In this document: piece by piece, positions 28,143-37,133 of the stretch
Layout: every line of letters begins with the position of its first letter
How positions within the stretch are numbered: the stretch's first letter is position 1
NCBI RefSeq assembly: GCF_019048845.1
Contig: NZ_CP077425.1
Coordinates: 496,001-560,000 of the forward strand
DNA: 64,000 nt
DNA from: Vibrio mimicus
GTDB lineage: Bacteria > Pseudomonadota > Gammaproteobacteria > Enterobacterales > Vibrionaceae
Direction: 5' to 3'
The notes under the pieces: model-generated
Database searches by the model: none
The model's input: the letters and a program-made list of their open reading frames with translations, nothing else
What the model was told of the DNA's origin: nothing
Program-made: the position numbers and the translations under genes

Positions 28143-29627
28143 CTATAGCTCCAATTGCTTCTCGCGAATTTTGCGATCGTAGGCCTGCTCAAAGATCTCC
28201 CAGAACAGCTTTTCAAAGCCGCGTTGACGGTTGGAAGTCAGCTCTTGGTAATAGCTGCAGTACATATTCCACGCCCAAGCATCGGTTGAAGTTTGGGTAG
28301 CATCGGAACTGCGTTTGTAGTGATGAAAACGGCGCAGCATCACTTGAGGAGAGAAGGCATTGAGGATTTGGCTCAGCGCTTCCGAGGTCGCAAACTGCAT
28401 GGCTTCGTTATGGTCACGCACCGTTTTCAAACTCTCGGCAATCGCCGCAGGCGCAGAAAGGTGCACCACACTTTTATCGGCATCGTATAGCGTGCGGATC
28501 GTCTCTTCATAAGAGAGACCTAAACGCAGCGGGTTATCTTCAATCGGCTGTAAATTGCGGTTCAAAGTACCAAAACGGCTTTCACTGACCTGTTGATGCA
28601 AATCGAGTAAGCCGCGAACACACGCTTGCAGTGACTCACCGAGCTCTTGCGACAACAGATGCATGCGTTCCATGTCATGTTCATCACTCAGATCCACCCC
28701 AAGGCCATCCAAAATTGGGCCTGTAACCAAGTGATTGGCATGGTTGGTTGCGGTGGTATTTAAGTTGGAATAGGCGCTTTTTTCCAATTGTGGCTGGATA
28801 CTTTTCGCGACTTCCTCTTCGAGTAAATCCAGTACTTTTTCATCCATAGTGAAGCCCTCTGATACGTTGCTTTCGCTGCTGTTATAGTGAGAAATGGGGG
28901 TAGTAGAAGCCACACTCGGTGCTTCTGGTTTAGTTTGTTTTGAGAAGGTGGCTTTAGCAAAACCAAGAATTTTCTTTAGGCGGATCGATGAAGTCATCTC
29001 ATATTCGCTGTCCGCTTGTGGCGTAAAATCGGCGTTTTGGAGCACTAAATTGTCTTGTGGCACTAAGCTAGATTGCGTTGACGGTTGTGACTCCGTCTTT
29101 GGTGTTTCAATCAATGAATTGGCACTATCTTGTGCCCCCATTATGCTGTCTAAAGCCAGCAAGGGATCGGCATTGGGCGGCAAGGCCACGGCTTCAGGTT
29201 CAGCGTCCAACTCAAAATCGGCGAGCAAATCCTCCTGCGCAGAAGCAAAAAGTGCGTCAAGTGAACCGTATTGTTCTTCCACCTCAATGGCATTACCAAA
29301 CAAGACGCGTAACCGATATGGGCCAATGTTGATTTCATCTTTGTGACCTAATCGTGCCATCTGGCCTAGCCCTAACGGCATATCCGCGCCGTTGACATAA
29401 GTATCGCCACAGTTGTCTTTCAAACAGTAAGCACCGTCCACCATCACGACTTCACAATGCACTGGTTTCACGCGGCCTTGCGCATCCACCAAGCGCCACT
29501 GTGCAGCAGGGGAGGCGCCAATGATGCCACCGGCTGATGTCCAAGTATGTTGCGCCGACAAGCCCGACTCCAAGTGCTGTGCATTGGTGACGAGCAAAGT
29601 CAACGAAGGTAGAGTCACTGAATTCAT
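28143..29627 (-). CDS. tagH: T6SS FHA-domain protein TagH (Fha)
   Basis: A 494-residue cytoplasmic protein. The N-terminal FHA-like domain (about residues 25-115) includes GQMARLGHKDEINIGPYRLRVLFG. A long, low-complexity acidic and Ser/Thr-rich linker (about 150-310) leads to the TagH C-terminal helical domain (NPLRLGLSYEETIRTLYDADKS and ILNAFSPQVMLRRFHHYKR). FHA domains usually bind phosphothreonine. No PpkA/PppA kinase-phosphatase pair exists in this cluster, so the phosphorylation input is unclear. It lies two bases after tssG. Confidence 0.93.
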   Translation of the reverse strand: MNSVTLPSLTLLVTNAQHLESGLSAQHTWTSAGGIIGASPAAQWRLVDAQGRVKPVHCEVVMVDGAYCLKDNCGDTYVNGADMPLGLGQMARLGHKDEINIGPYRLRVLFGNAIEVEEQYGSLDALFASAQEDLLADFELDAEPEAVALPPNADPLLALDSIMGAQDSANSLIETPKTESQPSTQSSLVPQDNLVLQNADFTPQADSEYEMTSSIRLKKILGFAKATFSKQTKPEAPSVASTTPISHYNSSESNVSEGFTMDEKVLDLLEEEVAKSIQPQLEKSAYSNLNTTATNHANHLVTGPILDGLGVDLSDEHDMERMHLLSQELGESLQACVRGLLDLHQQVSESRFGTLNRNLQPIEDNPLRLGLSYEETIRTLYDADKSVVHLSAPAAIAESLKTVRDHNEAMQFATSEALSQILNAFSPQVMLRRFHHYKRSSDATQTSTDAWAWNMYCSYYQELTSNRQRGFEKLFWEIFEQAYDRKIREKQLEL

Positions 29628-29629
29628 GG

Positions 29630-30646
29630 TTATTGCCTTACTTGAATGAGTACGTGTTTATTGGCAGCATCTTGACCAAGAAATGAGGTCCAACCGAGCG
29701 CAATATTCTGTGTGGAGTCCAGACAAAACACAGGAGCCTCCTGCTCATCCATGGTCAGTTCTAGGTCATACGCCATCTGTTCACGCAAAATAAATTCGAC
29801 CAATTTGCACAATGGCTGATGCTCTTTGCCAGAGGGGAGAAAATCGGCGAAACGACTACGAGATAACTGTTTGATGCAGATGATGAATTTTCCGCTGCAA
29901 TCGACCACCGACTCTCCAATCACAGTATCAACACCTAGCCGAGCATTTTGCTGCCCTAATGACAGTTGCTGACTACGCTCGATCGAAACACGACGGCGAA
30001 CCCATTGCCGAATCGAAACATCAGGCAAATCAAAACAGTGCGCAATGATCCCAGCAACGACTTGTGGTGAACGACTGCGCCCAGCCAACGTACCAGCGTA
30101 CGCCAACATCTTGCACCAGTTGATCGGTGTTTCACCGCGTAAATCCGGATCACCCAACCCAACCAGAGCAAACAATTGAGCGGAAAACACATCCTGTGCA
30201 CCGGGCTGGAAGCGCACGTAGTAGCGGTATTTACGCCAAACGCGATATACCAGGTTAATCAATCGGTTATTGAAAAAATCCAGAAATGGTTGCTTATGAC
30301 CACCGGGCTCTTCCGTGACTAGCTGCTCAATAATGAATCCAGGTAGAGGTGACTGAGCGCCTGATAGACCAAAAAAGTTAGTCAGCATCACCCAACGTTC
30401 ATCATCACGAGCTTCTAACGCCATCACATCACTGGGTGAAAAACCTAAGCTGGGGTTAGCGCTGAAAACCAAACGGCACTCGCGTTCCCATTCTTCCGAT
30501 TCTGGATTCAGATCGGCCAGCTTTTGCAACAGCTCAACCAGTTGGTAGAAGTTGTATTCCCTTACATTCGCCGGCAAGCTCAGCGGGGAGGCTTGCACTG
30601 GATCTGATTTCAGATCAACGGCTGCATTCCGTTCTGTGTTCCCCAC
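29630..30646 (-). CDS. tssG: T6SS baseplate subunit TssG (VasB)
   Basis: A 338-residue wedge protein. The conserved pattern includes REYNFYQLVELLQKL near the N-terminus, FFGLSGAQSPLPGFI near residue 90 and the later GRSRSPQVVAGIIAHCF. It overlaps the end of tssF by 37 bases, typical for this pair, and was probably translated by coupling. Full length for the family. Confidence 0.95.
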   Translation of the reverse strand: MGNTERNAAVDLKSDPVQASPLSLPANVREYNFYQLVELLQKLADLNPESEEWERECRLVFSANPSLGFSPSDVMALEARDDERWVMLTNFFGLSGAQSPLPGFIIEQLVTEEPGGHKQPFLDFFNNRLINLVYRVWRKYRYYVRFQPGAQDVFSAQLFALVGLGDPDLRGETPINWCKMLAYAGTLAGRSRSPQVVAGIIAHCFDLPDVSIRQWVRRRVSIERSQQLSLGQQNARLGVDTVIGESVVDCSGKFIICIKQLSRSRFADFLPSGKEHQPLCKLVEFILREQMAYDLELTMDEQEAPVFCLDSTQNIALGWTSFLGQDAANKHVLIQVRQ

Positions 30647-32379
30647 GAGTACTTCTCTTGATTGGTGATGTTGACCACGACCAGCTCGTGGAATGAGTTG
30701 ATGCTGGCGTAAAGGGCGAAGAAATGGCTCAGTACCGTACCAAACAAAAACAAATCGCCTTCTGAGCCAAATCCGGCTTGATCGATATACAAGGTGGATT
30801 GCAAGCCACGCACGGGTAGCCCACGCAGAATTTTATCTACTGGCTTGGATTCAATTTTGACTATGCCATCGAGGCGCATGCGTGCAACGCGCTCTGCCTG
30901 CCTATCCACCAAGGCACGAAAATCGTAAGCGCGTAAAACACAACTCAATGCATCTTTCGATAAAAGCGATAAATAATTGAGTGATAAGTTAGAAATCAGT
31001 GTCCACAGTAAGCTGCCATCCAACACTGGGCGTAACGACTGTGAAGGCACCGTAATATTTTTAAATGTGGCAAACGGTGGAGAGTTGTCGGTCGGTACAC
31101 AAATGTCCCCCACCCCTAATTCCAATGGCAGCAAGCGATTGGTGCAGGTGAGCTTGATGGATACGGCTTCGTCCACCCCCATTGAAAGCGTTTCATCACC
31201 GCGCACAAAAGAGATAAATGAATCAAAACCATCCCCCCGGATGCTCTCTTTCACACGTGTGCGGTAGTAAAGCGCTTGGCGATGTCGAACTCGCTCCACT
31301 TCATGTTGAAAACTTTCGAAAGAGGAATAGACGCGCTTTTCACCGCGAATACGCTTCCCTTCCGATTGGTTATCTTGCCAGCCGACCACTTGATCGATAC
31401 TGAAAATCTCGTAATGCGCTGGATAGCGGCTAGACGGAACAATACGATATTCTGAACGACGCCCAGTGAGGTCGATCGGATCCGCATCATGCTCAAACAA
31501 GTTGATCACTGGCGTACAGTAAAGTTGAAAATTATCCTCGCGTACTCGTGTATCCGCAGGCAACGTTTTCGAGAAATGGATATGCAACGTAAAGTCACCA
31601 CTGACCGATGGAGGCAGTGCTTTCGCCAATCCTTTCACATCAAAAAAGTGGAACGCTTCAGGAAACGACAGGTACTCTTGCAAGATCCGGTAACCGTCAT
31701 AGACGTTTTTGGGGTACGGCAGCAAGGCTTGGTTACTCTCAAAACCCACGGTAGAAAAAGCGTCCGTTGGCAGGGCGAACTCCACGCCTTGAACTTCAAC
31801 CGTCATCTTTTGCAAGTAGTGATGCAACCAGAGATACAAGGTTTGCGAGCTGTATTTGTCGCCCCCAAGGTAAAAACGCAATGTATCGAGCTTGGCATCT
31901 CCGACTGTCATGTCACCCAACATGGACAGGGAAATTTTGATGGTCGTAGCTTCACGCGTGTGTTCTGCTTGCACTCCATGGCACTGCATTGGGTACAAAA
32001 TCACATCGCGACAAGTATTGAAATGACATGCGGTGCCAAACACGGGCTTACTATCCAACTGAGTATTACGCGGGATCAGCTGTTTTTCACTGACACTTTT
32101 ATCAGGCTCAAACGCTACCACACTCATACTTGGAATTGGGCGCAAGTAGTTTGACCACAGCATGTTAATGATCGAGTGCGTAAGTTCAGGGAACTCATCT
32201 TCTACCTTCTCGCGCAAGCGTGCAGTTAAAAAGGCAAAACCTTCTAAAAGACGTTCAACGTCAGGATCTGTCGTACGGCCATGAAGGAAACGCGATAGCT
32301 GAGGATGAATTTCGGTAAATTCTTTCCCCTGCTCTTTTAAAAAAGCGAGTTCTTCCCTGAAATACTTGTCTTGCGTCAT
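30610..32379 (-). CDS. tssF: T6SS baseplate subunit TssF (VasA)
   Basis: A 589-residue baseplate wedge protein. Recognisable family segments are YFREELAFLKEQGKEF at the N-terminus, DPDVERLLEGFAFLTARLREK, and ELTHSIINMLWSNYLRPIPSM. The C-terminal region includes the FGSEGDLFLFGTVLSHFFA family motif. The gene begins five bases after tssE. Normal length and intact. Confidence 0.96.
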   Translation of the reverse strand: MTQDKYFREELAFLKEQGKEFTEIHPQLSRFLHGRTTDPDVERLLEGFAFLTARLREKVEDEFPELTHSIINMLWSNYLRPIPSMSVVAFEPDKSVSEKQLIPRNTQLDSKPVFGTACHFNTCRDVILYPMQCHGVQAEHTREATTIKISLSMLGDMTVGDAKLDTLRFYLGGDKYSSQTLYLWLHHYLQKMTVEVQGVEFALPTDAFSTVGFESNQALLPYPKNVYDGYRILQEYLSFPEAFHFFDVKGLAKALPPSVSGDFTLHIHFSKTLPADTRVREDNFQLYCTPVINLFEHDADPIDLTGRRSEYRIVPSSRYPAHYEIFSIDQVVGWQDNQSEGKRIRGEKRVYSSFESFQHEVERVRHRQALYYRTRVKESIRGDGFDSFISFVRGDETLSMGVDEAVSIKLTCTNRLLPLELGVGDICVPTDNSPPFATFKNITVPSQSLRPVLDGSLLWTLISNLSLNYLSLLSKDALSCVLRAYDFRALVDRQAERVARMRLDGIVKIESKPVDKILRGLPVRGLQSTLYIDQAGFGSEGDLFLFGTVLSHFFALYASINSFHELVVVNITNQEKYSWGTQNGMQPLI

Positions 32380-32384
32380 AGAGG

Positions 32385-32822
32385 TTAAAACACTCGATAT
32401 TTTCTGTTTTGATCCAACAGAAGACTGAACTGAACCTTATCGTGCAACGCTTCGCTATTAATAGTCGCAGTAATATGAAACCTTAGGGTGAGAGGATTAA
32501 AGCTATCTTGCTCTGCGCACACGAGGACACGTGTTAAACGTGGCTCATAACGCTCAAGGCAGTGCTGAATCGCCAATTTAATCCGCACGGAGAGATCTAA
32601 GGTTTCCAAAGTTGCATCGTTAAAATCCACCAACCCGAGATGGGGGGCGCTTTGTGCACCACCGATTCGAGTATTCAGAATGTTGGAGACATTCCGTTTG
32701 ATCGATTCGAGTACATCCCATGCATCTGGCCCGTGGGTCAGCGACATGGGTTTGGCGTTGGCTTCCAAACGTTCGAAAAAGCCAACACCAAATGCACTCT
32801 CTTCAGGTGCGATGTACGTCAT
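32385..32822 (-). CDS. tssE: T6SS baseplate subunit TssE (gp25-like)
   Basis: A 145-residue homologue of phage T4 gp25, which starts sheath polymerisation on the baseplate. The conserved core includes VSNILNTRIGGAQSAPHLGLVDFND and a later CLERYEPRLTRVLV segment that carries the EPR motif. It begins two bases after the tssC stop. Confidence 0.95.
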   Translation of the reverse strand: MTYIAPEESAFGVGFFERLEANAKPMSLTHGPDAWDVLESIKRNVSNILNTRIGGAQSAPHLGLVDFNDATLETLDLSVRIKLAIQHCLERYEPRLTRVLVCAEQDSFNPLTLRFHITATINSEALHDKVQFSLLLDQNRKYRVF

Positions 32823-32824
32823 AA

Positions 32825-34303
32825 TCAGGCTTGATCAAGACGTCCAACTAAGGACAACTCAAAGTTCGCGCCCATATACTTAAAGTGAGGACGAACAGAG
32901 AGTGACACCTGATACCAACCTGGGTTGCCTTCAACATCCATCACTTCAATGCGTGCAGCACGCAATGGGCGACGGCTACGTACGTCTGCAGGTGGGTTCT
33001 CCTGATCAGCAACGTATTGCTTGATCCATGAGTTCAATTCACGCTCAAGATCTTGACGCTCTTTCCAAGCACCAATCTGTTCGCGCTGCAGTACTTTTAC
33101 GTAATGCGCTAAGCGGTTGATGATCATCATGTACGGCAATTGGGTACCTAACTTGTAGTTAGTTTCCGCTTCTTTGCCTTCTTTGGTATTGGGGAAAATT
33201 TTCGGCATTTGAATGGAGTTTGCCGAGAAAAACGCCGCATTATCACTGCCTTTACGCATAGTTAGGGCGATAAAGCCCTCTTCCGCCAATTCAAACTCTT
33301 TGCGGTCAGTGATCAATACTTCCGTTGGGATCTTGCTTTGCAATGCACCCATGGATTCAAAGACATGAACCGGGAGATCTTCTACCGCACCACCGCTTTG
33401 TGGGCCAATGATGTTTGGACACCAGCGGTATTTTGCAAAGCTGTCTGTAAGACGAGTGGCGAAAGCAAATGCCGTATTACCCCACAGATAGTGCTCATGC
33501 GATGCGCTAACATTTTCCGCATAGTTAAATGATTTAACTGGATTTTCGATAGGATCGTAAGGAACACGAAGCAAGAAGCGAGGGGCGGTTAAACCGATAT
33601 AACGAGCATCTTCTGACTCACGTAGTGAACGCCATTTCGTGTATTTAGGGCTTTCAAAAGTGGATTTCAGGTCTTTAACATTGGGCAGTTCTTCAAAAGA
33701 ATCAATGCCAAAGAATTCAGGTCCAACACTTGAAATGAATGGAGCATGTGCCATGGCACCAAGAGCACCCATGTACTGCAATAATTTCATATCCGGTGTT
33801 GACGGAGTAAATGCGTAGTTACCAATAATCGCGCCAACTGGCTCACCACCGAATTGGCCATAACCGGATGAGTAAACGTGTTTGTAGAGACCGGATTGTG
33901 CAGTTTCTGGTGCAAACTCGAAATCTTCCAGCAGTTCATCTTTGGTTACGTGAAGGATTTCGACTTTGTTATTTTCACGAAAGTCAGTGCGATCGATGAA
34001 TAGTTTCAAGCCACGCCACGAGGATTCCATCGCTTGAAATTGTGAATGGTGAAGAATTTCATCCATTTGAGCACTGATTTTTTTGTCTAGCTCAACCAAC
34101 ATTTGGTCAACTAAAGACTTATTAACAGGCTCTGCGGAATGTTGAGAGCCAATCAGATTTTCAATAAGCGCAGCAACACCTTTCTTCGCGATGTCGTAAC
34201 CCTCTTCGCTTGGTGCGATACGAGTTTGCGCCATAATTTCGTCAAGCAGCCCGCCTTGAGCAAGCTGTGGTCTTTCCAATACCTTTTCAGTAGTAGACAT
34301 CAT
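32825..34303 (-). CDS. tssC: T6SS sheath large subunit TssC (VipB)
   Basis: A 492-residue sheath protein that pairs with TssB to form the contractile tube around Hcp. Family segments are visible: ESSWRGLKLFIDRTDFRENNK (in part), GEPVGAIIGNYAF, FISSVGPEFFGI, and the C-terminal PGWYQVSLSVRPHFKYMGANF. Length equals that of V. cholerae VipB. The start could be either of two adjacent ATGs (MM). It lies 35 bases after tssB. Confidence 0.97.
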   Translation of the reverse strand: MMSTTEKVLERPQLAQGGLLDEIMAQTRIAPSEEGYDIAKKGVAALIENLIGSQHSAEPVNKSLVDQMLVELDKKISAQMDEILHHSQFQAMESSWRGLKLFIDRTDFRENNKVEILHVTKDELLEDFEFAPETAQSGLYKHVYSSGYGQFGGEPVGAIIGNYAFTPSTPDMKLLQYMGALGAMAHAPFISSVGPEFFGIDSFEELPNVKDLKSTFESPKYTKWRSLRESEDARYIGLTAPRFLLRVPYDPIENPVKSFNYAENVSASHEHYLWGNTAFAFATRLTDSFAKYRWCPNIIGPQSGGAVEDLPVHVFESMGALQSKIPTEVLITDRKEFELAEEGFIALTMRKGSDNAAFFSANSIQMPKIFPNTKEGKEAETNYKLGTQLPYMMIINRLAHYVKVLQREQIGAWKERQDLERELNSWIKQYVADQENPPADVRSRRPLRAARIEVMDVEGNPGWYQVSLSVRPHFKYMGANFELSLVGRLDQA

Positions 34304-34338
34304 TAATTTCCTAATGAATAAATTGATTGAATGGTGAC

Positions 34339-34845
34339 TTACGCTTGTGGTTCTTCTTGAGCACTAAGCAGATTCAATTCTGCTAGCAGTTTCTCGCGCG
34401 ACTCTTCCGAGTTGAGCAGAGACTGCAAACGCTCACGAAATGCGGGGATATTGCCTAGTGGTCCTTTCAGAGCAACTAGAGCTTCACGCAGCTCAATCAA
34501 TTTTTTCAATTCAGGAACTTGTGATGCGACGGCATCAGGTGCGAAATCTGCCAAAGATTTGAAGTTCAACTCAACCGGAAGCTCAGCATTTTCATCATCA
34601 CTCAGTCTGCTTTTTACTGTTGTGGTGATTTTTAGCTCACTTTCACGCATCACTGCTTCAAAGTTGTTTTTATCTACCGAGACCGTTGCACGCTCTTCCA
34701 ATGGGGTTTGCTCTGCATGCCCTTTGAAATCACCGACAACGAGAGTTTTGAGTGGGAGCTCAACCTCAGCCTGTGCATCTCCCGTTGCCGGAATATACTT
34801 GATATTAATCCGCTCTTTGGGAGCTACACTTCCTTCTTTAGACAT
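34339..34845 (-). CDS. tssB: T6SS sheath small subunit TssB (VipA)
   Basis: A 168-residue sheath protein. The ATG at 34845 has GGAGA eight bases upstream and gives MSKEGSVAPKERINIKY, the known start of VipA. A longer frame to 34878 adds an implausible Arg/Trp-rich leader. The conserved VVGDFKGH and FKSLADFAPDAVASQVPEL segments are present, and the later helix carries the ClpV-interacting region. It follows a 416-base leader containing a strong hairpin, unlike the compact spacing elsewhere. Confidence 0.97.
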   Translation of the reverse strand: MSKEGSVAPKERINIKYIPATGDAQAEVELPLKTLVVGDFKGHAEQTPLEERATVSVDKNNFEAVMRESELKITTTVKSRLSDDENAELPVELNFKSLADFAPDAVASQVPELKKLIELREALVALKGPLGNIPAFRERLQSLLNSEESREKLLAELNLLSAQEEPQA

Positions 34846-35261
34846 ATTACGTCTCCAATACCTATGCCAACGTGTCATTGAAACAGCTGTTTGAAGTAAC
34901 CATCAAACAACCAAGATTCTTGATCTTTTATATTCTCTTTGTTTGCTCATTCCAAAAGCGAAAATGAGTCAATTACCTTAGTGAAATTATGGGATCAGAA
35001 ATCCCACACTAAGCCATGTGTTCACTAGGCATTCTTAATATATTGGTTTAGAACAGGATTATTGTCCGCACAATTCAATAGCAATCTTACTATCGATCAG
35101 TAATCTGATCTTAATATTGTTTGCAGTTATTTAATTCCTGATAAATATGAAATGGCATTCTATTCACGATGTCAGAAAAGGTAATATAAAAAAACCCAAA
35201 GCGTGATCTCTTACCAAAAAATATATCCTACAACCATACTTATATAACATTTACATTGGAA
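34846..35261 (-). promoter_or_regulatory. Long spacer/leader upstream of tssB
   Basis: A 416-base AT-rich gap separates the Sel1 gene from tssB while other structural genes nearly touch. No coding frame of substance exists. It contains the extended hairpin at 34977-35013. A promoter or an mRNA processing and control region is the likely content. I found no convincing sigma-70 pair or U-tailed terminator. Confidence 0.55.
34977..35013 (-). promoter_or_regulatory. Extended hairpin in the tssB leader
   Basis: Nested arms CTTAGTG/CACTAAG (outer, seven pairs) and TGGGAT/ATCCCA (inner, six pairs) close a five-base loop, with a six-base bulge on one side. It lies 132-168 bases upstream of the tssB ATG and lacks a U tract. 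Confidence 0.65.
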
Positions 35262-36266
35262 CTAATTATCCCAATATGCGTCATGGTTGAAAAATGGCTG
35301 ATATTGTTCGAGTTGCATCTCTATTTCAGAGGCTATTTCTTTGTCATGCTCATTTAGTTGCATTGAAATATCAAGCAGTTGTCTTTGACTGTTTTGGTAA
35401 ATATTACTAAGGCGATCGCTACCAGAGACTTCCAAATAAAGACCAAGATAAGCCTTAGCCTGCTTAAGATCGGGTTCTACAAAATGGTACACATCACTCT
35501 GCCCACTTAAGATGCTTCCCATTGCGGCTAAAGCGGTAAGATCTCCATGCTGCACAGCTTGCTGACGCCAATAATAAGCATCTTTATATTTTCCTTTATT
35601 TTCAAGCAATTGAATGTATTTCCGCACTGCGGGGATATAACCAGTTTTCGCCGCTTGAAGATAGGTTTTACGAGCTTCAGTCACTCGGCTTCCTGGCATC
35701 GGATAGCTACCCTGCCCTTGCTCAATCTGCTGAGCCATTAACATAAGTGCGGCTGGGTATTCAAACTCTACAGCGATACCTAAGTAATGTTGGGCCAGTT
35801 TTGGATCATTCTCTTGGAAGTATAAGGCCAACTCATAAGCCGTCTGACTAGGGTTTCGAGCACCCAGTTCAATGACAGCATCATAGTAATGCTGTTGCCA
35901 TAACACACGTTCAGCCGATCTCAGCCATTCACCATTACGGTACAGCTCTCGCATAGCTTGGCGATTCCCTCCTTTTGCGGCCATCAGCAAATAGTGTTGG
36001 CTCTCAGGCGGTGTTCGAATAGTCGTACGGTAGTTGGCAACTTCCATCGCGTAGAGATACGCCGCATTAGGCTCCCCTAGATCTGCCGCATATTTCAAAT
36101 ACTGTCGAGCGGTTAAATTCTTAAATTGAGCACGCAGCAAACGGCCATTTTCATAAGCTTGCTGAGCGGTTAACTGCTGCATATCGTAAGGTTTTTCTTC
36201 ACTAAAACCACTAAACGCAGGAAATAAACCAACTATACAAATCAACGATTTAGCCAATATTGACAC
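35262..36266 (-). CDS. Exported Sel1/TPR-like repeat protein of the T6SS cluster
   Basis: About 334 residues. I chose the GTG at 36266 because an AAGGAG lies six bases upstream and the product then begins with a signal peptide (SLICIVGLFPAFSG). The longer frame to 36293 would put charged residues before it. The body is a series of Sel1-like helical repeats, each with A-A-x-x-G-x-x-x-A patterns (YAADLGEPNAAYLYAME, AAKGGNRQAMRELY, AAKTGYIPAVRKYIQLL). It overlaps the end of the PAAR gene by 17 bases, so the two are coupled. Function unknown; the equivalent gene stands at this position in the V. cholerae cluster. Confidence 0.85.
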   Translation of the reverse strand: MSILAKSLICIVGLFPAFSGFSEEKPYDMQQLTAQQAYENGRLLRAQFKNLTARQYLKYAADLGEPNAAYLYAMEVANYRTTIRTPPESQHYLLMAAKGGNRQAMRELYRNGEWLRSAERVLWQQHYYDAVIELGARNPSQTAYELALYFQENDPKLAQHYLGIAVEFEYPAALMLMAQQIEQGQGSYPMPGSRVTEARKTYLQAAKTGYIPAVRKYIQLLENKGKYKDAYYWRQQAVQHGDLTALAAMGSILSGQSDVYHFVEPDLKQAKAYLGLYLEVSGSDRLSNIYQNSQRQLLDISMQLNEHDKEIASEIEMQLEQYQPFFNHDAYWDN

Positions 36267-36534
36267 TGCTTGCTCCTTGCAAAACGCCACCACAATCTAC
36301 CGCATCACCCGCTCTTGCTGCCGGCTTACCATCAATCATGACCGTGCCAGAACCCGCTGCAATTGAGCGGCCATGTGGAGGATGCTTCGGCTTATCGTGT
36401 GGTGCTAACGGGTCACCTAAGCGAGCAGCGGGAATACCATCATACCGGACCGTAGAGGATCCCGCTGTCACTGGTGTTGGGGGAAAACCATCATGATCTG
36501 AGCCTAAATGTCCCACTACAATTCCATTACCCAT
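36250..36534 (-). CDS. PAAR-repeat spike tip protein
   Basis: A 94-residue PAAR protein that sharpens the VgrG spike. The repeats are clear: GIPAARLGDPLAPH, GSGTVMIDGKPAARAGDAVDCGG, and the His/Cys residues that would bind zinc. It has no toxin extension, so it is a structural tip. The ATG has GGAGA six bases upstream. It is the first gene of the large T6SS transcription unit, behind a divergent regulatory region of about 600 bases. Confidence 0.95.
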   Translation of the reverse strand: MGNGIVVGHLGSDHDGFPPTPVTAGSSTVRYDGIPAARLGDPLAPHDKPKHPPHGRSIAAGSGTVMIDGKPAARAGDAVDCGGVLQGASSVNIG

Positions 36535-37133
36535 ATTCTATCTCCGCATTCAGCTGTCTCTTTTAAAGCAATTAATGTTCCAATATTTAACTCTTAAAAA
36601 CCCTTTTCTCGTCATTATCTGGGCAGTTTTTTGCCCACTGCTAAACAATACATACCTGCCGGGCAATTTATTACCCTGGTTATCATTTGTCATAGAAATG
36701 TCAGCAAATGATAAACTAACAACAATATGAGACATTCATTCCCTTTAATTACTTTTTAATATTTAAAAATCAAAATAAAAAATTCAAAACCGGATTTAAT
36801 ACGAAAGCACTAATAAACCAAGCACTAATATTAGAATGTTCGTTGGATAAATATTTTCTTTGTCGTATCACCTTTAAGACAAATTCTCCAATTTAAGAAT
36901 CTCAAATTCCAGATATTAACCTTAATAAAAAATGGAAAGCACAGAGCTTAATCAAGTAAAAAATAAAGCTCATTGACTAAAGTAAGTGCCGATATATCAC
37001 CCAAAGACACATCTAATATAGCGGCTATCGTAAAATGCCGTAGCCGCACGGTGCACAGCGGACAAAACTCACCTGACAAGTATTGGCCAAACAGGTAAGA
37101 TGCGAGTTGGCTTTACCCACTCTACAGCTTGCT
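36535..37133. promoter_or_regulatory. Divergent regulatory region of the T6SS main cluster and the pseudouridine synthase gene
   Basis: About 600 AT-rich bases without a convincing gene. Toward the T6SS side it holds a TGGGCA/TGCCCA hairpin (36620-36637) and a 35-base inverted repeat (36680-36714). A direct repeat AGCACTAATA occurs twice (36806-36815 and 36821-36830). On the other side an inverted repeat GCGGCTA/TAGCCGC (37021-37047) lies in the leader of the pseudouridine synthase gene. A 61-codon frame at 36550-36735 looks fortuitous. Confidence 0.6.
36680..36714. repeat. 35-base inverted repeat upstream of the T6SS cluster
   Basis: Perfect ten-base arms TTATCATTTG and CAAATGATAA are 15 bases apart, with a further imperfect TGACA/TATGA symmetry inside. 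The spacing of about two helical turns between arm centres suits a dimeric regulator. It lies 146-180 bases upstream of the PAAR start codon. Confidence 0.6.

Noticed and set aside
36550..36735. A 61-codon frame in the T6SS upstream region with a purine-rich sequence before its ATG
   Set aside because: It contains the inverted repeats, has no family resemblance and an unusual composition; it is better explained as regulatory DNA.
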